From Promethearchaeati archaeon (GTDB lineage Archaea; Asgardarchaeota; Heimdallarchaeia; Heimdallarchaeales; Heimdallarchaeaceae), in NCBI GenBank assembly GCA_013166775.1, contig JABLTJ010000003.1, positions 124,001-188,000 of the forward strand: 64,000 nt of DNA, given 5' to 3'. A program made the translations under genes and the position numbers. Shown piece by piece: positions 18,927 to 27,896 of this stretch. Below the pieces are notes generated by a model that did not search any database, was not told where the DNA came from, and worked only from the letters and a program-made list of their open reading frames with translations. Positions within the stretch are counted from its first letter, which is position 1, and each line of letters begins with the position of its first letter.

Positions 18927-19142
18927 TTAGTCTTCTTCCAATTTAAAGCTTAGATTAACTTTGGCTCTAAAAGCCTTAACCTTATCATCTTCCAATCTTA
19001 CATCAAGCTTAACAACTTCAACTACTCGAAGATCTCGAATAGACTTTGATGCTTTGGCTACAATAGAATGAATTGCATCTTCCCAGGATGTGGGGGAAGA
19101 ACCAACTAGTTCTACAACTTTGTATACTTTTCCATCTTCCAT
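18927..19142 (-). CDS. Dodecin-family flavin-binding protein lacking the usual Trp
   Basis: The 71-residue protein matches dodecins over its whole length: an N-terminal strand VYKVVELVGSSP, a helix with EDAI and ASKSIRDL, and two further strands ending NLSFKLEED. Dodecins form hollow 12-mers that store or buffer flavin in the cytoplasm. Typical dodecins carry a Trp that stacks on the isoalloxazine ring in a motif like LRWFEV; here the motif is LRVVEV with Val40 in that place. Flavin binding may therefore be weakened or the ligand changed. The gene is convergent with the DNA methyltransferase, with stops nearly touching. Confidence 0.83.
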   Translation of the reverse strand: MEDGKVYKVVELVGSSPTSWEDAIHSIVAKASKSIRDLRVVEVVKLDVRLEDDKVKAFRAKVNLSFKLEED

Positions 19143-19297
19143 TTTTATACCTCTGATAGATTTTTTTACGAATTTTGTAATTATTGATAAAATCAGTATC
19201 AGATTTATTTAAAGCTTCTTTCAAAATAATGAAAATGACTGTCTTTAGGAATTAATTTAAGTATGAAATTATATTATGTATTTCGAGGATTATAAAA

Positions 19298-19999
19298 ATG
19301 AAATCTAAAACATTGATTTACATAGTTCTTATAAACATTGGATTATTAATAGTATTTGCCGATGCTCAAGTAACTACTAGTATGCTTTTCAATGATAATG
19401 ACTCATTAGCAGGAAGTTACTGGGTAAGATACCAGTATGAGATTTCTCATTCAGATACAACAATCAGCGTTGACATAAATTCATCTGAACCCATTGACTT
19501 TGGAATCTGTGATAAAGACGAAATGGAAGATTGGCAAAACGGGGAATCTGAGCCCTCATGGTACGTTTATAGAACAAATGTTACATTAAACACAATTACT
19601 GTAACAGTAAATAGAGGTACTTATGATTTTGTACTCATCAATTGGGGAGTTTCAATCAGTTATTATGAAATAACAACTTATGAATCTTATGATCCTTCAT
19701 TTAGTTTTGGAAATAAATTGTATTCAATTATAGGAATTGGGATTACTATATTTGTTGTAATAGGAATAATTGCATTTGTTAGATCAAAAAGGAGAAGAAG
19801 AACACCTGTTCAATATCAAACTCAAGTTGGGTCTTATCAACCATTCACACAACAGCCTTCAGAATATCAACCCCCTTCAAGCGAGCAAACAGTATTTGAA
19901 GCTAAACCCAAAGGCCTTCAAATTTGCCCGAATTGTGGTGCTGATGAAGAAATATCAGCAGCATTCTGTACAAATTGTGGTGGTAAACTAGATAACTAA
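19298..19999 (+). CDS. Secreted-domain membrane protein with cytoplasmic zinc ribbon
   Basis: The 233-residue product has an N-terminal signal segment (about 5-24), an extracellular beta-rich domain (about 25-135) and one membrane helix (about 145-165). A basic KRRRR stop-transfer, a Gln/Pro-rich linker and a C-terminal zinc ribbon with CPNC and CTNC pairs follow. This places the zinc ribbon inside the cell and the beta domain outside. The extracellular domain is reminiscent of small ligand or cargo-binding beta sandwiches, but no family is recognised. Its function may be signalling or scaffolding across the membrane; that is inference. Confidence 0.7.
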   Translation: MKSKTLIYIVLINIGLLIVFADAQVTTSMLFNDNDSLAGSYWVRYQYEISHSDTTISVDINSSEPIDFGICDKDEMEDWQNGESEPSWYVYRTNVTLNTITVTVNRGTYDFVLINWGVSISYYEITTYESYDPSFSFGNKLYSIIGIGITIFVVIGIIAFVRSKRRRRTPVQYQTQVGSYQPFTQQPSEYQPPSSEQTVFEAKPKGLQICPNCGADEEISAAFCTNCGGKLDN

Positions 20000-20118
20000 G
20001 TTTCCTCTTTTCTATTTTCTTTTCTTTATCTTAAGAATTTCCTAAATGATTTTGGTCTTTAGAACTATTTTTAAAAGATACAATTTATCGAATTTTAAAG
20101 TTATACTATTATTACAAG

Positions 20119-20883
20119 GTGATAAAAATCACTTCAGAAAAAAATGAAGTCTCTTTAGTTGCAGAAATGATTAAAGAATCAGAGTATCTTGTAGTTTTTA
20201 CAGGAGCAGGTATAAGTACTGAATCAGGTTTAGCAGATTTCAGAGGAAAAAATGGTCTCTGGACAAGGAGGGATAAAGGCTTACCTCCTCCAAAATCGAA
20301 ACATTTCGATGAAGTGGAACCAAATCCTGCTCATCTAGCATTAGTTGAGCTGCAAAATCAAGGAAGAATGAAGTTTCTAATTTCGCAGAATGTTGACAAT
20401 CTTCACTTACAATCAGGAATCAAGTTAAATCAAATCTCAGAACTACACGGTAATTATAAATTAGTTAAATGCCTGAAATGTGATTCAAGATTTAGCAGAG
20501 ATGAAGTTGGTTGGATACGAGATATTCATGGAAGAGGTTCAAGAAAAGAACCTCCACAGTCAAACCAACCCATCTGTAAGAAATGCCAAGGACGTCTGAT
20601 ATCTTCCGTGGTGGATTTCAATGATCCCATGCCGGAAAAAGAAGTAGAGCTAGCAAAATACCACTCACTTGAATGTGATTTAATGATTGTAGTAGGTTCC
20701 AGTCTTTCTGTTTTTCCTGCAGCTAATTATCCAAAACTAGCTAAAGACAATGGCGCAAAACTAATTATAATCAACACAGATCCTACAAGATTAGACCACT
20801 TAGCAGATTTGCATATCAGAGAAAAAGCGGGGGAATTTCTCCTAAAGCTCATTAAAGAACTAGAAAAACGTCTTAAATCTTAA
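20119..20883 (+). CDS. Sir2-family NAD-dependent protein deacylase, SIRT6/7-like
   Basis: The 254-residue protein has the sirtuin motifs GAGIS (29-33), DFRG, QNVDNLH (90-96), catalytic His110 in ELHGN and a four-Cys zinc site (Cys118, Cys121, Cys153, Cys156). The late motifs VVDFNDPMPE and DPTRLDHLADLHI, and an insertion between the Cys pairs, resemble class IV sirtuins (SIRT6/SIRT7), which have DW/DF in place of the class I WFGE. It removes acyl or acetyl groups from lysines using NAD. The start is GTG at 20119 with AAGG just before it. A likely target in archaea is chromatin protein, which is inference. Confidence 0.9.
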   Translation: MIKITSEKNEVSLVAEMIKESEYLVVFTGAGISTESGLADFRGKNGLWTRRDKGLPPPKSKHFDEVEPNPAHLALVELQNQGRMKFLISQNVDNLHLQSGIKLNQISELHGNYKLVKCLKCDSRFSRDEVGWIRDIHGRGSRKEPPQSNQPICKKCQGRLISSVVDFNDPMPEKEVELAKYHSLECDLMIVVGSSLSVFPAANYPKLAKDNGAKLIIINTDPTRLDHLADLHIREKAGEFLLKLIKELEKRLKS

Positions 20884-20998
20884 TTTCAGAAAAAAAAACT
20901 CACTTATGTAAATTTCAATGATTTTTTAATCTAGAGGAGATTCTTCATACATAGAATACCTATAATTGAATAAGATATAGAAAAAAGAGGTCTAGTAT

Positions 20999-23176
20999 TT
21001 GTCAAATATCTCAGCTAAGGAAATGGAAGTAGTAGAGAGATTCATCAGAATTGGTGAATATTTCGAAGCTTTAGAGTTGATAGATATTATGATAAAATGG
21101 GAGAATCTTGATAATTTGGATCTTCTGAAAGTTAAATTGTATCAGGTAGATATTTTTTTAGATTTGGGAAGGTATAAAGAAGGTCTTCAAACAATAGAAA
21201 AAATCATAACTGACAGTCAAAAATCAGGTTTCAGGGAAATAGAACTATCAGCTTTACTAATACAATCAAAACTCCTAATCTATACTGGAAGATTCAAAGA
21301 ATCTCTAGATATTCTCCTTAAAATAGAGCTCAAATTTGATACTAATCTTAAAAGCAAAACAACTTTTTCTAAAACTCTCAAAGTGAGATTCTTAAGACTA
21401 AAAGGAATATGTTGCAGAGCAACAGGAGATAATGAATCAGCTGAATCCTCCATGATTGAAAGTCTAAGAATTGCTGAAGAATTAAAGAACGAATTAGAAG
21501 TTTCAAAAACGCTTGACAGACTAGCAATGCTGCTTCACCCAAAGGATACTAAAGAAGCGCTAAAATTATTAAAAAGAAGTTTACTCATTAGAAAGGAAAT
21601 CGGAAATAAATATTTCCTAGGTCAAACTATGAACAGATTAGGTATAGTTTATCTTAGAAAAGGAATGCTAGATGAATCATTAGCATATTATATTCGGGGT
21701 TTGGAGTATACGAAATCGTATGAAAATAAAGATTTTCAAGCGATTATCAATATGAATATAGGAACTATCTATAAGAATCAAGGAAAATTAAACAAATCAT
21801 TAGAAAATTATATCAAGAGTCTTAATCTTTCAAGAGAAGTAGATAACAAAAATATGATATCAGCTTCACTCTACAATATCTCAGCAATATATCGTCAAAG
21901 AGGGGAATTAAACAGAGCTTTAAAGTATCAAGAAGAATGTTTAGTTGAATTTAAGCACCTAAATTATCCCAATGGAATATCTGCTTCATTACACAATATA
22001 GGGATTATCAATTATCACAAAGGAAATCTTGAGAAAGCAGATAGTTTTTTCAAAAGGAGCTTAAGTATTAGAGAAGAAGCAAAGAATCATGTGGGTACAG
22101 CTGCTTCAGCTTTTTATTTGATTCAAATATCCTTAGATAAAGGATTACTAGATGACACAAAACATTATCTAAGAAAATTAGAGTTTATTAAAAATAAAAT
22201 CGAGCATAAGCTTGTGAGTCAACAGTATTCTATAGCTGAAGCATTATTACTGAAGGATAGTGCTAGAATTCCAAAGAAAGCGAAAGCAGAAGAACTTCTA
22301 AGGAATGTAATTAAGGACGATATCATAGATCATGAGATAACAACACTAGCATATCTCCTTTTAAGTGATCTCCTTCTTGAAGAACTAAAGTTAACTGGAG
22401 AAAATGAAGTTTTAGAAGAAATAAAAACTTTAACAGACCAGCTTTTCGAGGTGTCGAAAAATCAACAATCATCATCTTTAATGGCGGAAACTTTGTGGCT
22501 TAAATCTCAACTCTTCCTTATCAGTATGGAAATGAATGAAGCAAAACATCTTTTGACTCAAGCACAACTAATAGCTGAAGAAAAGGATTTGAAAAGATTA
22601 GCTTTGAAGATTTCAACTGAATATGATAAACTTATCAATCAAATGAATAAATGGCAAACATTAATGAAACAAGATGTTCCATTAACAGAAAGAATAGCAA
22701 TAGCTGATATCGATAACCTTCTAATTAGAATGATAAAAAGAGAAGAGATCACTCTTCTTGAACATGAAATTGAAGATCCAGTCTTTTTAGTGATTCTCAA
22801 TAAAGATGGGCAAACATTATTTACTCATAGATTCTCAACTCTTTCAAAACTAGATGGAGCTCTTATTGGAGGTTTTATTGCAGCAATCAATTCTTTTGCT
22901 TCAGAGATACTTAAAGCTCCTGGAAACATAGAAAGGATAAAATATCAAGAGTACAATCTAATAATCAAAGCTCATGAAAAAATGCTTTTCACCTATGTTT
23001 ACAAAGGACAATCTTATTCTTCTTTGAATAAACTAAATAATTTTGTAGAAATCATTAAAACTACTAAATTAGTTTGGGAAGCATTAAATGAAGCAGTTGA
23101 GAGACCATCTACTCTAAATGAAATTATAGAAACCACTTTAATTAAAAAAGCTGATCAGATATTCGTGACAAATTAG
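20999..23176 (+). CDS. Tetratricopeptide-repeat protein with longin/roadblock-like C-terminal domain
   Basis: The 725-residue protein is mainly TPR: about ten to twelve helical pairs from residue 10 to about 570, with clear 34-residue units such as ALKYQEECL, SASLHNIGIINYHKG and KADSFFKRSL. The last 125 residues change character, with a strand-rich start (PVFLVILNKDG), a hydrophobic helix (GGFIAAINSFASEIL) and a final helical part. I infer a small alpha/beta sensor domain of longin/roadblock type, often joined to TPRs in Asgard proteins. The start is TTG at 20999, supported by AGAGG upstream; ATG 21023 is the alternative. It may act as a scaffold for GTPase or signalling complexes. Confidence 0.78.
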   Translation: MSNISAKEMEVVERFIRIGEYFEALELIDIMIKWENLDNLDLLKVKLYQVDIFLDLGRYKEGLQTIEKIITDSQKSGFREIELSALLIQSKLLIYTGRFKESLDILLKIELKFDTNLKSKTTFSKTLKVRFLRLKGICCRATGDNESAESSMIESLRIAEELKNELEVSKTLDRLAMLLHPKDTKEALKLLKRSLLIRKEIGNKYFLGQTMNRLGIVYLRKGMLDESLAYYIRGLEYTKSYENKDFQAIINMNIGTIYKNQGKLNKSLENYIKSLNLSREVDNKNMISASLYNISAIYRQRGELNRALKYQEECLVEFKHLNYPNGISASLHNIGIINYHKGNLEKADSFFKRSLSIREEAKNHVGTAASAFYLIQISLDKGLLDDTKHYLRKLEFIKNKIEHKLVSQQYSIAEALLLKDSARIPKKAKAEELLRNVIKDDIIDHEITTLAYLLLSDLLLEELKLTGENEVLEEIKTLTDQLFEVSKNQQSSSLMAETLWLKSQLFLISMEMNEAKHLLTQAQLIAEEKDLKRLALKISTEYDKLINQMNKWQTLMKQDVPLTERIAIADIDNLLIRMIKREEITLLEHEIEDPVFLVILNKDGQTLFTHRFSTLSKLDGALIGGFIAAINSFASEILKAPGNIERIKYQEYNLIIKAHEKMLFTYVYKGQSYSSLNKLNNFVEIIKTTKLVWEALNEAVERPSTLNEIIETTLIKKADQIFVTN

Positions 23177-23189
23177 TAGTTAACTAATT

Positions 23190-24284
23190 CTATCTCCATT
23201 CTACATAAACAGATTCTATCTTTTCTGGTAGATCAATGTTTTTCAGATTGAATATATCTAAGGATAATCTTTTTGGGAAAAAGATGAATTTAGCTTTCTT
23301 GAGAGGTTTAGAATCGAAATAAGGAATGTAAGGCGTTTGAATACCTGCCCAACCGATTTTTTTAGCTTCGAAGCACAATCCTTTTGCTAAGTCAGATGCT
23401 TCTTTTGAAGACAATCTGTGTATATGTACAGCATCTAACCAACCAAATGGAGTTTGGTTACCAAAACCTGCTAGGACGAATTCCCAAGCAAAAATAAAAC
23501 CATTTATTTTACCAATATCATTTTCATGTACAACACAAACTACATTCGGATTATTTAGCATCCACTTGAGATCCTCATAATTAGGAACAATCGAAATTTG
23601 GTTTCTTTCAGCGAAATCTCCAATGAGCTCGAATATTTGGTCAATATCGTTTTTCTGATATCTTCTGACAGATGAACTTTTCGATTCTCTTACTTCTTGT
23701 AATAATTTGAAAACTAGCTTTTCGTACCACTTTAATTTTACAACGGAAGCTGCTATTTTTGCATCAAAAATTCTAATAACATACTTAGTAAGATAAAAAG
23801 CTCTTCTCATTGGAATATTGGTCTCTCTTGCAACAGCTTCTGCTGTATCAATCCCTCTTTGTTCTGGTTCAAAAAGAGCGAAACCACAATCATAACCTGC
23901 TGCTAGTCCCATTTCCAGCATTTTCTTTCCCATTGATTTTGCTAGACCTTGTCTCTGATGATCAGAACGAACAGAAATCCAGGAAGGAATTGCTGATTTA
24001 TACACTTTTTCGTTTACAGCTAGTTTTCGAGGAATCAAACCAAAAAAACCAACTAATTCATTTGTTGGTTTATGTATTACTCTAATAAAGAAGTCTTTAT
24101 CGATAGAAGGACCTCCAAAAATTGTTTTAAAAGTCTGTTCTGTGAAAATAATACTAGCTCCAACTAGCTGTGCATCTGCATCAGCAAGAAAAGCTGTAGT
24201 AATCAGTTTTGAATATTCTTCAATATTGCTCTCGTCTAGGGTAAATTGCTCAATACTGTATTCCGATTCTTCTTTCTTATTCAT
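23190..24284 (-). CDS. GNAT-family N-acetyltransferase, two-domain
   Basis: The 364-residue protein begins with a GNAT domain. Its acetyl-CoA loop is visible as RSDHQRQGLAKSMGKK near residue 107, and a second, less conserved GNAT-like half covers about 200-350. The double layout recalls Eis-type or other tandem acetyltransferases, but the C-terminal sterol-carrier part typical of Eis is not evident. The substrate is unknown. The gene is convergent with the TPR protein, 13 nt apart. Confidence 0.72.
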   Translation of the reverse strand: MNKKEESEYSIEQFTLDESNIEEYSKLITTAFLADADAQLVGASIIFTEQTFKTIFGGPSIDKDFFIRVIHKPTNELVGFFGLIPRKLAVNEKVYKSAIPSWISVRSDHQRQGLAKSMGKKMLEMGLAAGYDCGFALFEPEQRGIDTAEAVARETNIPMRRAFYLTKYVIRIFDAKIAASVVKLKWYEKLVFKLLQEVRESKSSSVRRYQKNDIDQIFELIGDFAERNQISIVPNYEDLKWMLNNPNVVCVVHENDIGKINGFIFAWEFVLAGFGNQTPFGWLDAVHIHRLSSKEASDLAKGLCFEAKKIGWAGIQTPYIPYFDSKPLKKAKFIFFPKRLSLDIFNLKNIDLPEKIESVYVEWR

Positions 24285-24431
24285 ATAATCACTTGAAATT
24301 ACTATTTATGATGATTTGCAGATTCGTTTCTTTAATTGCTGTTTTATATAAATCTTACTTGAATTTATGAGAGTAGGGAAACATGAAATTTTGAAATTAG
24401 TTTTTTAAACAAGTTATTCAGTTTATTTTAT

Positions 24432-26426
24432 ATGATTGATTTCAAAGATTTAGTAAGAAAGAATTATTCCATTGTAATTCTATTCACAATACTCTTCCTT
24501 TTCTTCCTACAAGCTCTCTCTGACATAGTCGAGAGAATTTATGCTTTTGCTTTACTTAACCTGGAACCAGATGAGAATATTCTAGGACTTTTATTCTTCT
24601 TATCACCAGTAGTTTTGCTTTTTTTTAGAAAGAAATTCCCTGAAATAGCAATGTTAATAGTAGGAGAAATAATGATTATATCTAGACTAATTGAACCTCT
24701 TGTGACTAAGCAAGGAATCTACATCACAGCAGGATTAACAGTAGCAAGTTTTCTAATATTCCTCCCTACTTTTTATGGGAGAACAAAAGATAAGAACAAG
24801 AATATTGGCTTAGATTTGGGTATAAGTCTCGCAATTGCTGTTTCTCTCTCAATTCTTTTCAGAACAATCAACGCTTCAATAGATATCTCTCAATACAAAC
24901 TAGGGCAAATTATAGGATGGATATTAGGTTTAATTGCTTCATTCATTCTATTTGGTTACTTCCTAACAGAAAAAGAGTCAGTAATTAAAGACGAAGAGAT
25001 TGAAATAAAAGCTAGTTTCTGGAAAGTTCTAGGATTAACAATAGGAATTTTTAGTATCTTTGTGATTTTATGGTTCGTTTTCATGAGTCCGACTGTGATA
25101 ACAAGATGGACTGAAGGAGATTATATAGGAATTATAGTTGGAATTCTATCTATGATAGCAATTTCTGTAACAGTAAAACTGTGGAGACCTGATGTAATAA
25201 ATAAAATTAAAACCTGGATGTTATGGGTTTGGAACGGTTTATTCTGTTTGTCACTCACACTAACAGTATTAGTTCATCAGTTGAGATTTCCAGATGATCA
25301 TACTCTTTATCCCATAGTTGCTCCTCAAACTGCATGGTTCCATCAGATTCCCCTAGCACTGATGATTATCAGTTCACCAATAATATACCTTGATTTCCTT
25401 TATTTAACAAGAGAAATCATTACACTAAAACCATCGACTAGAAAACTAGGTGGAGCATTTTTAATAGGTGGATTGTACTTGGTAATTATGCTCTTTTTCC
25501 AGATTCTTCCCAACATATGGGGTTACTTAGAACCTATAAGTCCAGGATTTAGGGACAAATACTGGCTAGCTTTTCTTATTCCAAGTCTTCTAGCAGGTTT
25601 GGCAATAATTCTAGTTAAAAAGGAATCTTTGAATCTTGGAAAATTAAAAAGATCATATAATTCCAAAATTATAACTGTTGTAGTAGTAGGAATGATTTTT
25701 GTGGGAACCTTGGTTGGTGCATTTATAACTGCTCCAAAACCAGACTATTCTGCTGCAGGTAAAACTTCCCTCATAATTATGACATATAATATTCAACAAG
25801 GAGTGAATGTTTCCGGAGATAGAAATTACGATGGACAATTAGAGTTAATCCAAAGCATTGATCCAGATATTATTGGTTTACAGGAATGTGATCCTACAAG
25901 AATATCAGGTGGAAATTTAGATGTTGTAAGATATTTTGCTACTAAATTAAACATGTATTCATATTACGGTCCGAAAACAGTCACCAACACGTATGGATGC
26001 GCAATTCTTTCAAAATTTCCTATATCAAATGCGGAATCATTTTTCATGTTCAGTGATGAAGAACAAATAGGTTCATCACAAGTTCAGATTACTGTAGGTA
26101 GTTCTATCTTCAATGTATTTGTAAATCATCCTTCAGGGGACGAAGACATAACCACTGTTTATCAACAGCAAGAGATTTTGAGCAGGACAATAGGTCTTTC
26201 AAACATCATTTTTATGGGTGATTTCAATTTTAGACCTTATTCACAGGAATACAATCTGACTTTAGATGCAGGATTAGAAGATTCTTGGTCTCTAAAATGG
26301 GGAATACCTGCGGATGATAGAATAGATCACATCTTTCTTAGTACAGGAAGAATAGTTCTTGGTGCACAGTATATTGAAGAAGGACAATCTGATCATCCCG
26401 CATATTGGATAGAAATGCAACTGTAG
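24432..26426 (+). CDS. CWH43/PGAP2IP-like multi-spanning membrane protein with endonuclease/exonuclease/phosphatase domain
   Basis: The 664-residue product has about 13 hydrophobic helices (1-435) and a C-terminal endonuclease/exonuclease/phosphatase (EEP) domain from Met450. EEP motifs are YNIQQG, Glu485 in LQECD (metal ligand), GDFN with Asp597 and Asn599, and the terminal SDHP with Asp654 and His655. Both the architecture and the motifs YNIQQG, LQECDxxR and FGPxxxxxxxG.A.LSKFPI resemble eukaryotic CWH43/PGAP2IP, which remodels GPI-anchor lipid. An EEP domain on the outer face would cleave a phosphodiester in a membrane lipid or glycolipid. The role here is inferred. Other EEP functions, such as sphingomyelinase-like activity, are possible. 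Confidence 0.8.
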   Translation: MIDFKDLVRKNYSIVILFTILFLFFLQALSDIVERIYAFALLNLEPDENILGLLFFLSPVVLLFFRKKFPEIAMLIVGEIMIISRLIEPLVTKQGIYITAGLTVASFLIFLPTFYGRTKDKNKNIGLDLGISLAIAVSLSILFRTINASIDISQYKLGQIIGWILGLIASFILFGYFLTEKESVIKDEEIEIKASFWKVLGLTIGIFSIFVILWFVFMSPTVITRWTEGDYIGIIVGILSMIAISVTVKLWRPDVINKIKTWMLWVWNGLFCLSLTLTVLVHQLRFPDDHTLYPIVAPQTAWFHQIPLALMIISSPIIYLDFLYLTREIITLKPSTRKLGGAFLIGGLYLVIMLFFQILPNIWGYLEPISPGFRDKYWLAFLIPSLLAGLAIILVKKESLNLGKLKRSYNSKIITVVVVGMIFVGTLVGAFITAPKPDYSAAGKTSLIIMTYNIQQGVNVSGDRNYDGQLELIQSIDPDIIGLQECDPTRISGGNLDVVRYFATKLNMYSYYGPKTVTNTYGCAILSKFPISNAESFFMFSDEEQIGSSQVQITVGSSIFNVFVNHPSGDEDITTVYQQQEILSRTIGLSNIIFMGDFNFRPYSQEYNLTLDAGLEDSWSLKWGIPADDRIDHIFLSTGRIVLGAQYIEEGQSDHPAYWIEMQL

Positions 26427-26530
26427 GTCTAATCACCTACTTTCTTCTTATTTTTTGTTAGCAAAATTTGTGCTTAATCCTTTTAAGTGTCTAAGGATTA
26501 TTTCTGCTGTAAATTTGAGGAAGAGATAAT

Positions 26531-27031
26531 GTGGATTTTATAATTCGAACTATGAAGAAGAACGACTCTTCAGATAAGGAGTTTTTTGACTATACGAATT
26601 TCGAATCTTATAAAACAACGTTAAAGGATTCAGAAAAATACTCAGAAGAAGAGTTACATAAGAAATTTCAGCAATTTGAAGAAGATGATCCATTAGATAT
26701 CAATGAATCAAAACACTCTGTTTTCATTTTGGAAACATATAATGGAATAAAAGTAGGTTTAATTTGGATAACTAATCGAGAACCATTTTGGAGATTCAAC
26801 GATCAACTTGCATGGATTTACAATTTACATACTATTCCTGAGTTCAGAAAACAAGGATTAGCGAGGTTATTAATGATTAGAGCAGAAGAATGGGCAGTTG
26901 ATCAAAATTTGAATTCAATTGCATTGCATGTGTTGAATGATAATACATTTGCAAGAAATTTGTATGAATCTTTGGGATATGAGTTAGTGGTAACTCACAA
27001 TACAAGTTGTTTTTATGAGAAAAAAGTGTAA
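26531..27031 (+). CDS. GNAT-family N-acetyltransferase
   Basis: The 166-residue protein has the single-domain GNAT fold. Strand 4 reads LAWIYNLHTIPE, the acetyl-CoA loop is RKQGLARLL (about 116-124), and the C-terminus carries the RimI-like pattern LHVLNDNTFARNLYESLGYE. It probably acetylates an amine or a protein N-terminus. The start is GTG at 26531, with GAGG about 12 nt upstream; no in-frame ATG lies close. It lies after the CWH43-like gene and before the nitroreductase, all codirectional but separated by 70-105 nt. Confidence 0.85.
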   Translation: MDFIIRTMKKNDSSDKEFFDYTNFESYKTTLKDSEKYSEEELHKKFQQFEEDDPLDINESKHSVFILETYNGIKVGLIWITNREPFWRFNDQLAWIYNLHTIPEFRKQGLARLLMIRAEEWAVDQNLNSIALHVLNDNTFARNLYESLGYELVVTHNTSCFYEKKV

Positions 27032-27102
27032 ATACATTGAAATGATTTAGTTTAATCAAAGCAATCAATAATTCTTTTAAATTCTATTTAACAATGTAAC
27101 AT

Positions 27103-27882
27103 ATGTCGTTTGATCGTGATATAATTTTGAAACATAGAAGAGTCCTAAGAGCTTTTGATGAGGATATTGAGAAATTTCCAAAAGGATTCCAAACAGATCA
27201 AGAGAAAAAAATCCCCAATCCACCTCTGCAGAAACCTTACCCAAAAGATGCGAAAATCTTAGATTTAGTAGAAATCGATGATATTAAATGTGGTAAAGAA
27301 ATTCCATTATTCTTTACTTTGGAAATGAGAAGAAGTCATAGAACCTTTACTGATACTCCTTTAACATTTGAAGAGTTTTCATTTCTTCTGTGGTCAACTC
27401 AAGGAGTACATGAAGTTACCAAACATCATGGTGCAGGAACAAAGAGGGTTGTACCAAGTGGTGGTGCTAGACATCCATATGAAACATATTTAATCGTCAA
27501 ACATGTAAAAGGACTAAATCCGGGCTTATATAGATATCTTGCAACTGAGCACAAATTACTCCATCTAAAGAATATAGGTGAGAATGAGCAAGAATTAATT
27601 GAAGAAATAGCAAATCAAAAATTTATCCCAAAAGGAGCTGTGATTTTCGTGTGGGCTACAATTCCTTATAGAATGGAGTGGAGATACTCTATCATGTCTA
27701 ATAAGGTGATTGCAATTGAAGCAGGACACATATGTCAGAATTTGTATTTAGCTTGTGAAGCATTGGGATTAGGAACATGTGCAATTGGAGCTTACAATCA
27801 AGAAATAGTTGATACTCTGTTTGATTTAGATGGAGAAGATGAATTTACAGTCTACTTAGCACCAGTAGGAAAACTGAACTAA
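27103..27882 (+). CDS. SagB-type nitroreductase/dehydrogenase
   Basis: The 259-residue protein belongs to the SagB/ThcOx branch of FMN nitroreductases. Markers are RRSHRTFTDTPLT (about 82-94), the motif VVPSGGARHPYETYL (about 120-134), GLYRY and a C-terminal GLGTCAIGAYN loop. SagB enzymes oxidise azolines in peptide natural products, but stand-alone relatives act as general FMN oxidoreductases. No cyclodehydratase (YcaO) or precursor peptide is visible nearby, so a peptide-modifying role is unsupported. A TATA-like box lies about 25 nt before the ATG. Confidence 0.85.
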   Translation: MSFDRDIILKHRRVLRAFDEDIEKFPKGFQTDQEKKIPNPPLQKPYPKDAKILDLVEIDDIKCGKEIPLFFTLEMRRSHRTFTDTPLTFEEFSFLLWSTQGVHEVTKHHGAGTKRVVPSGGARHPYETYLIVKHVKGLNPGLYRYLATEHKLLHLKNIGENEQELIEEIANQKFIPKGAVIFVWATIPYRMEWRYSIMSNKVIAIEAGHICQNLYLACEALGLGTCAIGAYNQEIVDTLFDLDGEDEFTVYLAPVGKLN

Positions 27883-27896
27883 ACCTGAAATTTATT

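Noticed and set aside
19018..19224. 68-codon ORF overlapping dodecin
   Set aside because: Overlaps the clear dodecin frame and has no recognisable features.
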